Source: Paenibacillus sp. FSL H3-0469 | GTDB lineage: Bacteria > Bacillota > Bacilli > Paenibacillales > Paenibacillaceae | Reading direction: 5' to 3' | DNA: 64,000 bases | NCBI RefSeq assembly: GCF_038051945.1 | Contig: NZ_CP150302.1 | Span: 4,650,001-4,714,000, forward strand | Part shown: piece by piece, positions 1 through 8,189 of the stretch | How positions within the stretch are numbered: the stretch's first letter is position 1 | Layout: every line of letters starts with the position of its first letter | Made by a program: the position numbers and the translations under genes | Notes under the pieces: generated by a model | Told to the model about the DNA's origin: nothing | Seen by the model: the letters and a program-made list of their open reading frames with translations, nothing else | Database searches by the model: none

Positions 1-1424
1 TCGCGGAGAACAGTAATATCATTCCGGTCACTCTGGATGCCAATTTTTTCTTTGAAAGAGCCGTTCGGTCGCTGGACCGCTTTCAATATGATAAGGCATT
101 AAGAAATTTTCGCAAAGCTGTTGAATATGAGCCGGATAATCCGGTGAATCATTGCAATATGGCGGGTATATTATCTGAGATGGGCAATTATACCGCATCT
201 AACGAGATTCTTATCCATGTTTTGGAGAAGATCGACCCCGCTATGACGGAATGCCATTTCTATATGGCTAATAACTTCGCTAATATGGAAAGCTTTGAAG
301 AGGCGGAGCGTTCGCTGGTCATTTACTTGGAAGAGGATGCAGACGGCGAGTTCATGACCGAATCCGAAGAACTGATGGAGCTCCTGCAATATGAGCTGAA
401 TCGGCCTGCTCCGCTGGTGCGTATCCGCAGCCGTGAGGGAGTTGTAGAGCATGACCGGGCGCGCAGTCTGCTGGAGGAGGGCAAGTTTCCTCAGGCTGTA
501 GAGCTGCTGGAGGAGATCACTGCGAGCACTCCGGATTTTTTGGCTGCGCATAATAATCTGGCACTTGCCCATTTCTATATGGGCCGGTTTGCCAAGGCGA
601 AGGAATGTCTGAATGAGGTGCTGAAGCAGGACCCCGGCAATCTGCACGCTCTGTGCAATATGGCCATCTTCCTGCAGTATGCAGGGGACAAGGAGCAGCT
701 TGAGACGCTGCTGGGGATGCTTGAAGCAACGGTGCCGTTCCATCAGGAGCATGTATTCAAAATGGCTACAACCATGGGTATCCTGGGCCGGCATACCGCC
801 GCTTACAGCCATTTCCGCCGTCTGCTGAAGGATGAGGAGGTCGCCGGAGACGCCGGCCTGTATCATTACTGTGCGGCGGCGGCAAGCAATAGCGGAAGAC
901 ATGATGAGGCGCTGCGCTACTGGAGACAGGCAGCCAAGCTGGACCCTGCTTCCGCTGTCCCGGCGTTCTTCCTGTCCCAGCTCCAGCAGGTCCGGGCAGA
1001 AGGCCATCCGATGCCTACTGTCAGCTATAATTATCAGCTGCCCTTCCAGGAGCAGCTGAAGCAGTGGAAGGGCAATACAGGCAGGTTCACTGAAGAAGTG
1101 CGGAATAATCCGCTGCTGCGCGCCTCGTTCTTCTGGGCGCTGCGCTACGGCGATTCCGCTACGAAGCTCCAGGTGACCGAGGCGCTTCGCTGGATTGAGG
1201 ACGAGGAGATGTCCGAGGTGCTGCGCGGAGTTCTGGAGCAGGAGCCGCTGCAGGAGGACCGCCTGCAGGAGGCAGCATTGTTCAGCCTCCAGCGGCTGAT
1301 CGGGGAGAACCTGAATGAAGCCGGCAGCTCGCCGGGTGAAGAGCAGGAGCCTGTGGCTGCTCCCGGACCCAAGGGGATACTGCCCGGAACCGGCGGCTTA
1401 ACGCCGTCCACTACCCGTATTTGA
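1..1424 (+). CDS. Tetratricopeptide-repeat protein, 5' end outside window
   Basis: The reading frame is already open at base 3 and stays open to the stop at 1424, so the true start lies upstream of the window; the GTG at 144 is internal. The protein carries repeated TPR helices with the usual small-residue spacing (for example AHNNLALAHFYMGRFAKA around 550-600 and a second block around 870-960). TPR solenoids mediate protein-protein contacts; no catalytic domain is visible. The last 30 or so residues are Pro/Gly-rich and probably disordered. A TPR gene directly upstream of trxB (48 bp gap) may be cotranscribed with it. The specific partner or role cannot be read from the sequence. Confidence 0.85.
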   Translation, partial: AENSNIIPVTLDANFFFERAVRSLDRFQYDKALRNFRKAVEYEPDNPVNHCNMAGILSEMGNYTASNEILIHVLEKIDPAMTECHFYMANNFANMESFEEAERSLVIYLEEDADGEFMTESEELMELLQYELNRPAPLVRIRSREGVVEHDRARSLLEEGKFPQAVELLEEITASTPDFLAAHNNLALAHFYMGRFAKAKECLNEVLKQDPGNLHALCNMAIFLQYAGDKEQLETLLGMLEATVPFHQEHVFKMATTMGILGRHTAAYSHFRRLLKDEEVAGDAGLYHYCAAAASNSGRHDEALRYWRQAAKLDPASAVPAFFLSQLQQVRAEGHPMPTVSYNYQLPFQEQLKQWKGNTGRFTEEVRNNPLLRASFFWALRYGDSATKLQVTEALRWIEDEEMSEVLRGVLEQEPLQEDRLQEAALFSLQRLIGENLNEAGSSPGEEQEPVAAPGPKGILPGTGGLTPSTTRI

Positions 1425-1472
1425 AGCCATTGTTGTTCTAAGACACACACCACTTGTAAGGAGGCCAATGTA

Positions 1473-2426
1473 ATGTACAAAACGATTGTAATCGGAACAG
1501 GCCCGGCCGGGCTGACTGCCGCGATTTATCTGGCGCGTGCGAACCTGAGCCCGCTGGTAATTGAAGGCTTGCAGCCGGGAGGACAGCTGACAACGACGAC
1601 AGAAGTGGAGAACTTTCCAGGCTTCCCTGAAGGGATTCTGGGTCCTGACCTGATGGACAATATGCGCAAGCAGGCGGAACGCTTCGGCGCTGAATTCAAG
1701 AACGGCTGGGTGGAGTCGGTGGACTTCTCACAGCGCCCGTTCAAGGTAACCGTGGACGGGATGGGTGTACTGGAAGCAGAGTCGGTTATTATTTCAACCG
1801 GGGCTTCTGCAAGATATCTGGGCATCCCGGGCGAGCAGGAGAATGTGGGACGCGGGGTCAGCACCTGTGCGACCTGTGACGGCTTCTTTTTCCGTAATAA
1901 AAAGATTGTCGTCGTCGGCGGCGGAGACTCCGCCATGGAGGAAGCCAGCTTCCTGACCCGCTTTGCGTCCAGCGTAACGCTGGTTCACCGCCGTCCCGAG
2001 CTGCGTGCCTCGAAGATCATGCAGGACCGGGCGCGTGATAACAGCAAGGTAACCTGGGCTTTGAACCGCACCCCGGTGGAAGTAGCGGTAGGGGAGACCG
2101 GAGTGAAGGGTCTTACGGTGCTTAATAATGAGACAGGTCTGACAGAGCTGGTAGAGGCAGACGGTGTGTTCGTAGCCATTGGACACACGCCGAACACAGC
2201 CTTCTTGGGCGGGCAGATCAATACGGATGCTAATGGCTATATCGTGGTGAACCCGGGTACTACCGAGACCAATATCCCTGGTGTATTCGCCTGCGGCGAT
2301 GTGCAGGATACCCGTTACCGTCAAGCGATATCAGCAGCGGGAACCGGCTGTATGGCCGCCATGGATGCCGAGAAGTTCCTGGAAGGCACGATGGTGCACG
2401 ACTGGAGCGAATCGCTGGACAAATAA
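1473..2426 (+). CDS. trxB: Thioredoxin-disulfide reductase
   Basis: This is the FAD-dependent enzyme that transfers electrons from NADPH to thioredoxin in the cytosol. At 317 aa it has the normal length of the low-molecular-weight family. Visible are the FAD dinucleotide-binding motif GTGPAG at residues 8-13, the redox-active CATC at about 132-135, the NADPH-binding GGGDSAMEEA at about 148, and the C-terminal FAD motif CGDVQD at about 273. The start is set by an AAGGAGG ribosome binding site at 1456-1462. Adjacency to the rapZ-yvcK-whiA region is conserved in Bacillus. Confidence 0.97.
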   Translation: MYKTIVIGTGPAGLTAAIYLARANLSPLVIEGLQPGGQLTTTTEVENFPGFPEGILGPDLMDNMRKQAERFGAEFKNGWVESVDFSQRPFKVTVDGMGVLEAESVIISTGASARYLGIPGEQENVGRGVSTCATCDGFFFRNKKIVVVGGGDSAMEEASFLTRFASSVTLVHRRPELRASKIMQDRARDNSKVTWALNRTPVEVAVGETGVKGLTVLNNETGLTELVEADGVFVAIGHTPNTAFLGGQINTDANGYIVVNPGTTETNIPGVFACGDVQDTRYRQAISAAGTGCMAAMDAEKFLEGTMVHDWSESLDK

Positions 2427-2478
2427 CGGGTTTACAAGAATTACCCGCACAGGTAAAATGTATTTAATTAGATAAGAT

Positions 2479-2574
2479 ACCCACTAGGGGAGCCTGAATA
2501 GGCTGAGACGGGAAAATTGAATTTCCGGACCCTTGAACCTGATCTGGATTATACCAGCGTAGGAAAGTGGAGTC
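2479..2574 (+). promoter_or_regulatory. TPP (THI-box) riboswitch
   Basis: The leader carries the conserved THI-box segments in order: ACTAGGGGAGCC and GGCTGAGA (2483-2508), then ACCCTTGAACCTGATCTGG (2529-2547) and ATACCAGCGTAGGAAAGTGG (2551-2570). These match the helices that bind thiamin pyrophosphate. It sits about 160 bp before thiC and is followed by an intrinsic terminator, fitting transcription termination when TPP is abundant. Confidence 0.95.
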
Positions 2575-2616
2575 GGACTTTTTTTGAATACAGTCTTATT
2601 TGGCTGTTCCTTTAAT

Positions 2617-2645
2617 AAAGCCGCTCCAGGTGGAGCGGCTTTTTG
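2617..2645 (+). terminator. Intrinsic terminator, riboswitch expression platform
   Basis: The stem AAGCCGCTCCA/TGGAGCGGCTT has a very short loop and is followed by a T run. Its place between the aptamer and thiC suggests it is the switchable terminator. The aptamer-to-terminator distance is about 45 nt; an antiterminator pairing was not worked out. Confidence 0.8.
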
Positions 2646-2651
2646 ATTTGT

Positions 2652-2669
2652 AAGAATCTATAGATTCTT
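2652..2669. repeat. 18-bp perfect palindrome upstream of thiC
   Basis: AAGAATCTATAGATTCTT is a perfect palindrome lying between the riboswitch terminator and the thiC ribosome binding site. It could be a protein-binding site or a small hairpin; no known consensus is recognised. Confidence 0.5.
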
Positions 2670-2734
2670 CAGCTCAGTCTGCTGCGTGAAATCTTATCTG
2701 ACAAGCTCATTAGAGCCAATAGGAGGAGATTAGA

Positions 2735-4435
2735 ATGCCAGAAATAATGAAGAACGGCGAGGTGGATCTGTCCGGATTCCCCGCCAGCCGTAAAGTGTAT
2801 GTGGAGGGCTCACGCACGGATATCCGGGTTCCGATGCGGGAGATCAGCCTCAGCAGAACCGAAGGCGTTGCCGGGGAAGAGGAGAATGCTCCGCTGCGTG
2901 TCTATGACACAAGCGGTATTTATACGGATGCCGCGGAGGAGACGGACATTCGGAGAGGGCTGCCGCCGCACCGTTCAAGCTGGATCGCGGAGCGTGGTGA
3001 TTCGGAGGAATACACCGGAAGGGCGGTCCGGCCGGAGGATAACGGAATCCGCAGAGAAGGGGCAGCTGCGGAAGCTTGTCCAGGACTGAGCAGGAATCCC
3101 CGGCGGGCCTATGCAGGCGGTAATGTGACCCAGCTGCATTATGCAAGGCAAGGGAGCATCACACCGGAAATGGAGTATATTGCGATCCGTGAGAATACCC
3201 GGCCGGAGTTCGTAAGGGATGAGGTGGCTGCGGGCCGTGCTATTATTCCGGCCAATATCAATCACCCGGAGAGCGAGCCGATGATTATCGGCCGTAACTT
3301 CCTGGTGAAGATCAATGCGAACATCGGAAATTCTGCGGTCACTTCTTCTATAGAAGAGGAAGTGGAGAAGATGCGCTGGGCAACCCGCTGGGGGGCTGAC
3401 ACCATTATGGATCTCTCCACCGGCTCCAAGATCCATACCACCCGGGAGTGGATTATCCGCAATTCTCCTGTGCCGGTCGGTACAGTGCCCTTATACCAGG
3501 CGCTGGAGAAGGTGAACGGCATTGCCGAGAACTTAACCTGGGAGCTCTACCGTGACACCCTGATTGAACAGGCAGAGCAGGGGGTGGATTACTTTACTAT
3601 TCATGCAGGGGTGCTGCGGCGCTATATTCCGCTCACTGCCCGGAGAATGACCGGTATCGTCTCCCGGGGCGGATCGATTATGGCGGCCTGGTGCCTGGCC
3701 CATCAGCAGGAGAACTTCCTGTACACACACTTCGAAGACATATGTGAGATTATGAAGACATATGATGTGGCCTTCTCACTGGGGGATGGCCTGCGTCCCG
3801 GCTCTATCGCCGATGCCAATGACGAAGCTCAGTTCGCCGAGCTGGAGACGCTGGGAGAACTGACGCTACTAGCCTGGAAGCACGATGTTCAGGTCATGGT
3901 CGAAGGTCCGGGGCATGTGCCGCTGCACAAGATTAAGGAGAATATGGACAAGCAGCTTGAGATTTGCCGGGAGGCTCCTTTCTATACGCTCGGGCCGCTG
4001 ACTACAGATATTGCACCCGGCTATGATCACATCACTTCAGCCATCGGAGCAGCGATGATCGGGGGGCTCGGAACAGCGATGCTGTGCTATGTTACCCCAA
4101 AGGAGCATTTAGGCCTGCCTGACAAGAATGATGTGCGCGAAGGCGTCATTACCTATAAAATTGCTGCACATGCCGCAGACCTCGCCAAGGGGCATCCGGG
4201 AGCGCAGGACCGGGACAATGCGCTGTCCAAGGCGCGGTTCGAGTTCCGCTGGCGCGACCAGTTCCATCTCTCCCTGGACCCGGAAAGGGCGCTTGCGTAT
4301 CATGACGAGACCCTTCCGGCGGAGGGGGCGAAGCAGGCGCATTTCTGTTCGATGTGCGGACCTAAGTTCTGCAGCATGCGGATTTCGCATGATATCCGTA
4401 ATTCCCATAGGGTGGAGAAAATCACTGTAACTTAG
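2735..4435 (+). CDS. thiC: Phosphomethylpyrimidine synthase ThiC
   Basis: ThiC converts 5-aminoimidazole ribotide to hydroxymethylpyrimidine phosphate, the pyrimidine half of thiamin, using a [4Fe-4S] cluster and S-adenosylmethionine. The C-terminal cluster motif CSMCGPKFC is at about residues 536-544, and the conserved core (GADTIMDLSTG, RNSPVPVGTVPLYQ, EGPGHVPL) is intact. The 566-aa length is slightly short of the usual 590-630 because the N-terminal ThiC-associated domain is compact. An AGGAGGAG site at 2721-2728 sets the start. The TPP riboswitch at 2479-2574 should repress it. It stands alone, without other thi genes in the window. Confidence 0.97.
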   Translation: MPEIMKNGEVDLSGFPASRKVYVEGSRTDIRVPMREISLSRTEGVAGEEENAPLRVYDTSGIYTDAAEETDIRRGLPPHRSSWIAERGDSEEYTGRAVRPEDNGIRREGAAAEACPGLSRNPRRAYAGGNVTQLHYARQGSITPEMEYIAIRENTRPEFVRDEVAAGRAIIPANINHPESEPMIIGRNFLVKINANIGNSAVTSSIEEEVEKMRWATRWGADTIMDLSTGSKIHTTREWIIRNSPVPVGTVPLYQALEKVNGIAENLTWELYRDTLIEQAEQGVDYFTIHAGVLRRYIPLTARRMTGIVSRGGSIMAAWCLAHQQENFLYTHFEDICEIMKTYDVAFSLGDGLRPGSIADANDEAQFAELETLGELTLLAWKHDVQVMVEGPGHVPLHKIKENMDKQLEICREAPFYTLGPLTTDIAPGYDHITSAIGAAMIGGLGTAMLCYVTPKEHLGLPDKNDVREGVITYKIAAHAADLAKGHPGAQDRDNALSKARFEFRWRDQFHLSLDPERALAYHDETLPAEGAKQAHFCSMCGPKFCSMRISHDIRNSHRVEKITVT

Positions 4436-4466
4436 CTGCTAATACAGCGGAATCATAATATTCTTA

Positions 4467-4508
4467 GGCTATCCCCCAAGCTGAGCGGCTTGCGGGGATA
4501 GTCTTTTT
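4467..4508 (+). terminator. Intrinsic terminator after thiC
   Basis: The stem GGCTATCCCC pairs with GGGGATAGTC across a loop that itself contains complementary AAGC/GCTT, followed by TTTTT. Confidence 0.8.
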
Positions 4509-4514
4509 ACAGTT

Positions 4515-4552
4515 AGTGATTACAATCACAATCCACCCCCGTACCCTATGCT
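4515..4552 (+). promoter_or_regulatory. Fnr/CRP-type box and promoter for the DUF1858-DUF438 pair
   Basis: AGTGATTACAATCACA at 4515-4530 matches the Bacillus Fnr/CRP-family consensus TGTGA-N6-TCACA with one mismatch. A possible -10 (TATGCT, 4547-4552) puts the box centre roughly 37-41 bp before the predicted transcription start, the usual place for a class II activator. No good -35 hexamer is present, as expected for an activated promoter. The assignment to Fnr is inference. Confidence 0.6.
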
Positions 4553-4563
4553 AAGCTGTTACC

Positions 4564-4578
4564 TGAGAAGGATTCTCA
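4564..4578. promoter_or_regulatory. Fur-like 7-1-7 palindrome
   Basis: TGAGAAGGATTCTCA agrees with the Gram-positive Fur box TGATAATNATTATCA at 12 of 15 positions and lies at or just after the predicted transcription start, a position suited to repression. It could also be PerR/Zur-type or fortuitous. Confidence 0.35.
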
Positions 4579-4598
4579 TTAGTGAGGTGTGCAAAAGA

Positions 4599-4826
4599 AT
4601 GAGCAAACCGTTGAAGCTGGATGAATCGGTCTTTGAGCTGGTAACCAGGCACCCGGAAGTGGTTGAGATCATGGTGGAGCTGGGGTTCCGTGATATTGCG
4701 AAGCCTGGAATGCTGCAGACTGCAGGACGATTCATGACCCTGTCCAAAGGAATGAAATTAAAGAAAATAGAGCTGGAAACTGTTCGGCTGGCCTTTCAGC
4801 AGCATGGTTTCGAGATTATAGAATAG
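4599..4826 (+). CDS. DUF1858 domain protein
   Basis: This is a 75-aa protein with the DUF1858 pattern (MSKPLKLDESVFELVTRHPE onward, with GFRDIAKPGMLQTAGRFMTL). DUF1858 is common next to or fused with DUF438 and hybrid-cluster/Ric-type proteins and resembles the N-terminal ScdA domain. An in-frame ATG at 4548 would add 17 residues, but the GTGAGGTG site at 4582-4589 supports 4599. The next gene begins 14 bp downstream, so the two form an operon. The Fnr-like box upstream suggests an anaerobic or nitrosative role, by inference. Confidence 0.85.
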   Translation: MSKPLKLDESVFELVTRHPEVVEIMVELGFRDIAKPGMLQTAGRFMTLSKGMKLKKIELETVRLAFQQHGFEIIE

Positions 4827-4840
4827 AAGGGGAGATTACG

Positions 4841-6103
4841 ATGAGCGAACTGATTAATAACCGCGAGGTCGATATTCCGGAACAGACGCGCCGCCAGGCT
4901 ATGCTGAGAGAAATCATCAAGGAGCTTCATGCAGGCAAAAGTGTGGAAGAGGTCAAGGCGCGTTTTGAAGAGGCGGTAGGTGATGTGACGGTCGCGGAAA
5001 TCTCCGCCATGGAGCACTCTCTGATGACTGAGGAAGGGATTCCGGTAGAGGAGGTACAGCGCCTCTGCTCTGTGCATACCGCCATCTTCAAAGGCTCGAT
5101 TGAGCAGATTCACCGGTCCGCGAAGCCTGAGGAGCAGCCGGGCCACCCTGTGCACACCTTCAAGCTGGAGAACCGGGAGATCGAGCGGCTGGTCAACTTC
5201 CGGCTCGCGCTGCACAAGGATAAGTTCAAGAAGAACGCTAGCGATGAGATCATCTATAAGCTGCTGGAGGACTTAAGCCTGCTGCTGGATCTCGACAAGC
5301 ACTACAGCCGCAAGGAGAATCTGCTGTTCCCTTACCTGGAGAAGTACGGTATCTACGGCCCTACCAAAGTGATGTGGGGGGTTGATGACGGCATCCGCAG
5401 CATGATTAAGGAAGCCAAGAAGGTACTAAGCAGCTTCAACGGGGAGACGGAGCAGATTGCCGCCTCGCTGGAGGAGATCATCCAGGAAGTCAACGAGATG
5501 ATCTTCAAGGAAGAGAATATTCTGCTCCCGATGGCGCTGGATAAGCTGACTGAGGATGAGTGGGTCCGGATCGCCCGCGAGAGTGATGAGATCGGCTTCT
5601 GCCTGGCCGCACCGGAGCAGGTGTGGGTACCGGAACGTGCGGCTGAACCGGAAGGTGCAGAGGTGCCGGCGGCAGAGGGAGAAGGACTGTCCCCGCAAGG
5701 CTTCATCCGGTTTGAGACCGGGCTGCTCTCGCTCCACCAGCTCGAGACGCTGATGAATCATCTGCCGGTGGATCTCACCTTTATCGATGAGAACGATGTC
5801 GTCCGCTACTTCTCGCATGGCAAGGAACGGATCTTCGCCCGGACGAAGGCGGTCATCGGCCGCACGGTGCAGAACTGCCATCCGCCGCAAAGCGTGCATG
5901 TCGTGGAGAAGCTGCTGGCTGACTTCAAGGCCGGGGTGAAGGATGCCGAGGACTTCTGGATCAACATCAAGGATAAATTCATCTATATCCGTTATTTCGC
6001 CGTGCGGGATGCAGACGGCCGTTATATGGGGACACTGGAATTCACTCAGAATATCGCACCGATCCGTGCCCTTGAGGGCCAGAAGCGGATTTTGTCGGAA
6101 TAG
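4841..6103 (+). CDS. DUF438 / hemerythrin / PAS protein
   Basis: This 420-aa cytosolic protein has three parts. An N-terminal DUF438 helical domain spans about residues 15-85. A hemerythrin HHE-type domain spans about 90-240, with conserved metal-ligand-like residues in HTAIFKG, HYSRKENLLFPYLE and KEENILLP. A C-terminal PAS domain spans about 290-415. The hemerythrin part predicts a di-iron site able to sense or bind O2 or NO; the PAS part suggests small-molecule or redox sensing. No output domain (kinase, GGDEF) is present. It follows the DUF1858 gene by 14 bp, and both are predicted to act together. The exact reaction is unknown. Confidence 0.88.
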   Translation: MSELINNREVDIPEQTRRQAMLREIIKELHAGKSVEEVKARFEEAVGDVTVAEISAMEHSLMTEEGIPVEEVQRLCSVHTAIFKGSIEQIHRSAKPEEQPGHPVHTFKLENREIERLVNFRLALHKDKFKKNASDEIIYKLLEDLSLLLDLDKHYSRKENLLFPYLEKYGIYGPTKVMWGVDDGIRSMIKEAKKVLSSFNGETEQIAASLEEIIQEVNEMIFKEENILLPMALDKLTEDEWVRIARESDEIGFCLAAPEQVWVPERAAEPEGAEVPAAEGEGLSPQGFIRFETGLLSLHQLETLMNHLPVDLTFIDENDVVRYFSHGKERIFARTKAVIGRTVQNCHPPQSVHVVEKLLADFKAGVKDAEDFWINIKDKFIYIRYFAVRDADGRYMGTLEFTQNIAPIRALEGQKRILSE

Positions 6104-6198
6104 CATATTTATTATAGAAGAAACATTTGGACTTTCACGCGGGTAGCGGCGCCTGAGAGTCTTTTTGCTACGCCGTGACCCGGGTGTATCGCCTTTCC

Positions 6199-6227
6199 TT
6201 GACCGCAGGGGAGGCTTCTATTATAGT
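6199..6227 (+). promoter_or_regulatory. Sigma-A promoter of the glcK-rapZ-yvcK-whiA operon
   Basis: TTGACC (6199-6204) and TATAGT (6222-6227) are separated by exactly 17 bp, close to the sigma-A consensus, about 50 bp upstream of the glucokinase start. The remaining 6104-6198 shows nothing further. Confidence 0.75.
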
Positions 6228-6275
6228 GGGTACGTAGGATTAACTATTTTAGCATAGAAAAAGGTGGCTTGTAAC

Positions 6276-7226
6276 ATGTCTGAACATATCTACGTTGGCG
6301 TGGATTTAGGTGGTACCACGATTAAGGTTGGAATCTGTAATGCCGAGGGAAGCCTGCTGCACACTTACGAAGGTCCGACAGGGACTGCGGATGGCGTTGA
6401 TGCTGTCATCGATAATATCGAGAAGTATGTACGCCAGATAGTGGAGGACTCTCCGTACTCCTGGGACCAGCTGGCTGGTGTGGGTGCGGGACTGGCCGGA
6501 TTTACGAATATTCGTGAAGGTATCATCATCCTTGCGCCCAACATAGGATTTAGAGATGTGCCGATCCGCTCCATTCTGGAGGGTCGTCTGAACAAGCCAG
6601 TCAAAATAGACAATGATGCCAACGTGGCAGCACTGGGTGAAGCCTGGAGCGGGGCAGGGCGCGGCATAGAGAATTGCGTCTGCTATACGCTCGGCACGGG
6701 TGTCGGCGGCGGTATTATTATTAATGGTAAAGTGTATCAGGGCTTTGCCGGCCTGGCCGGTGAGCTGGGACATATCTCCGTGGTGCCCGATCTGGAAGCG
6801 ATCCAGTGCGGCTGCGGGAACATGGGCTGTTTGGAAACCGTTTCCTCAGCGACAGGCATTATCCGTATGGCCAACGATGCTGTAGCACGCGGTGACCGGA
6901 CCTCCCTGTCTACCGTTGAAAAAATCGCTGCGAAGGAAGTATTCGATGCCGCTAAGGCAGGCGATGAGGCTGCGCTGCGGATTGTGAACCGGGCGGCCTT
7001 CTACCTGGGCAAATCGATGGCTTCCGTCGCAGCGGTTCTGAACCCTGAAGTATTTATCGTCGGGGGCGGAGTCTCCAAAGCAGGAGATATTCTGTTCGAT
7101 GAAGTCCGCCGGGTGTTCGCTAAGCTGGCACCAGCCCCTCTGCAGACCGGTGTTACGATTGTACCTGCAGCACTTGGCAATGACGCCGGTATTATTGGTG
7201 CGGCAGGTCTGCTCCTGCGTTCTTAA
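6276..7226 (+). CDS. glcK: ROK-family glucokinase
   Basis: This enzyme phosphorylates glucose with ATP, feeding glycolysis. The N-terminal phosphate-binding motif GVDLGGTTIKVG is at about residues 6-17, the catalytic DNDANVAALGE at about 113, GTGVGGGI at about 142, and the ROK zinc site (ELGH at about 162, then CGCGNMGC at about 177) is intact. A GTG at 6264 would add four residues, but AAAGGTGG at 6260-6267 is correctly spaced only for ATG 6276. It heads a cluster with rapZ-yvcK-whiA; in B. subtilis the corresponding slot holds the nudix gene yvcI. Linking hexokinase activity to these envelope/carbon regulators is suggestive but unproven. Confidence 0.93.
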   Translation: MSEHIYVGVDLGGTTIKVGICNAEGSLLHTYEGPTGTADGVDAVIDNIEKYVRQIVEDSPYSWDQLAGVGAGLAGFTNIREGIIILAPNIGFRDVPIRSILEGRLNKPVKIDNDANVAALGEAWSGAGRGIENCVCYTLGTGVGGGIIINGKVYQGFAGLAGELGHISVVPDLEAIQCGCGNMGCLETVSSATGIIRMANDAVARGDRTSLSTVEKIAAKEVFDAAKAGDEAALRIVNRAAFYLGKSMASVAAVLNPEVFIVGGGVSKAGDILFDEVRRVFAKLAPAPLQTGVTIVPAALGNDAGIIGAAGLLLRS

Positions 7227-7271
7227 AAGACCGGAATTATTCATATACTAAACATAGGGAGGGATGCTGTA

Positions 7272-8171
7272 ATGACCGACCTCGAGCAAACCCTGCCCGC
7301 CCATGCCACCCTGATTATCATTACAGGCATGTCGGGTGCGGGCAAGACGATTGCCGTGCAGAGCCTGGAGGATCTGGGATTCTTCTGCGTGGATAATCTT
7401 CCGCCTGTGCTCATCCCGAAATTCGCAGAGCTGATTGAGCAGTCCAAGGGTAAAATCGCGAAGGTGGCGCTGGTCATCGACCTCAGGGGGCGGGAATTCT
7501 TCACCGCCCTGTCGGAGTCTTTGGCCTACATCAAGGACGAGTCAACGATCGGGTGTGAGATCCTTTTCCTGGACGCCACAGATTCAGTGCTTGTACAGCG
7601 TTACAAGGAGAGCCGGAGGCATCATCCGCTTGCTCCCAAGGGCATGCCGCTGGACGGCATCCGCATGGAGCGCCAGATGCTGGAGGAGCTGAAGAACTCA
7701 GCTACCCTGTGTCTGGATACCAGCAGCATGAAGCCGGTCCAGCTCAAAGAAAAAATAGTGTCACGCTTCTCCCATCTGGGGAAAAGCACCCTCTCGGTTA
7801 ACATTACTTCTTTTGGATTCAAGTATGGGATTCCGATTGATGCTGACTTGGTGTTCGACGTCCGCTTCTTGCCTAATCCGCATTATGTGGACCAGCTGCG
7901 GCCCAAGACAGGCCAAGACAACGAGGTGTACGACTACGTAATGAAATGGCCTGAAACGCAAGAATTCCTGACCAAGCTGCTAGATATGCTTCAATTCCTT
8001 ATTCCGCAATACCGCAAGGAAGGCAAATCACAGATTATTATCGGTATCGGCTGTACGGGCGGCAAACACCGTTCGGTAGCCATCTCCGAATATCTGGGCA
8101 AAATGCTGGGGGTTAGCGAGACGGAGCTGGTAGCAGTCAGCCATAGGGACTCCGAACGTGACCGGCATTGA
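7272..8171 (+). CDS. rapZ: RNase adapter / nucleotide-binding protein RapZ (YvcJ)
   Basis: This P-loop protein has GMSGAGKT at about residues 19-26 and the conserved C-terminal block IGIGCTGGKHRSVAISEYLG. In E. coli RapZ senses glucosamine-6-phosphate and guides RNase E to the sRNA GlmZ; in B. subtilis YvcJ binds and hydrolyses GTP and affects competence. Firmicutes lack GlmZ, so the target here is unknown. The 299-aa length is normal. It is followed after 18 bp by yvcK, the conserved arrangement. Confidence 0.95.
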   Translation: MTDLEQTLPAHATLIIITGMSGAGKTIAVQSLEDLGFFCVDNLPPVLIPKFAELIEQSKGKIAKVALVIDLRGREFFTALSESLAYIKDESTIGCEILFLDATDSVLVQRYKESRRHHPLAPKGMPLDGIRMERQMLEELKNSATLCLDTSSMKPVQLKEKIVSRFSHLGKSTLSVNITSFGFKYGIPIDADLVFDVRFLPNPHYVDQLRPKTGQDNEVYDYVMKWPETQEFLTKLLDMLQFLIPQYRKEGKSQIIIGIGCTGGKHRSVAISEYLGKMLGVSETELVAVSHRDSERDRH

Positions 8172-8189
8172 TGAGAGAAGGGATAATTA

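Noticed and set aside
6104..6198. Possible terminator after the DUF438 gene
   Set aside because: A GC-rich stretch with TTTTT at 6161-6170 is present, but no convincing stem could be drawn.
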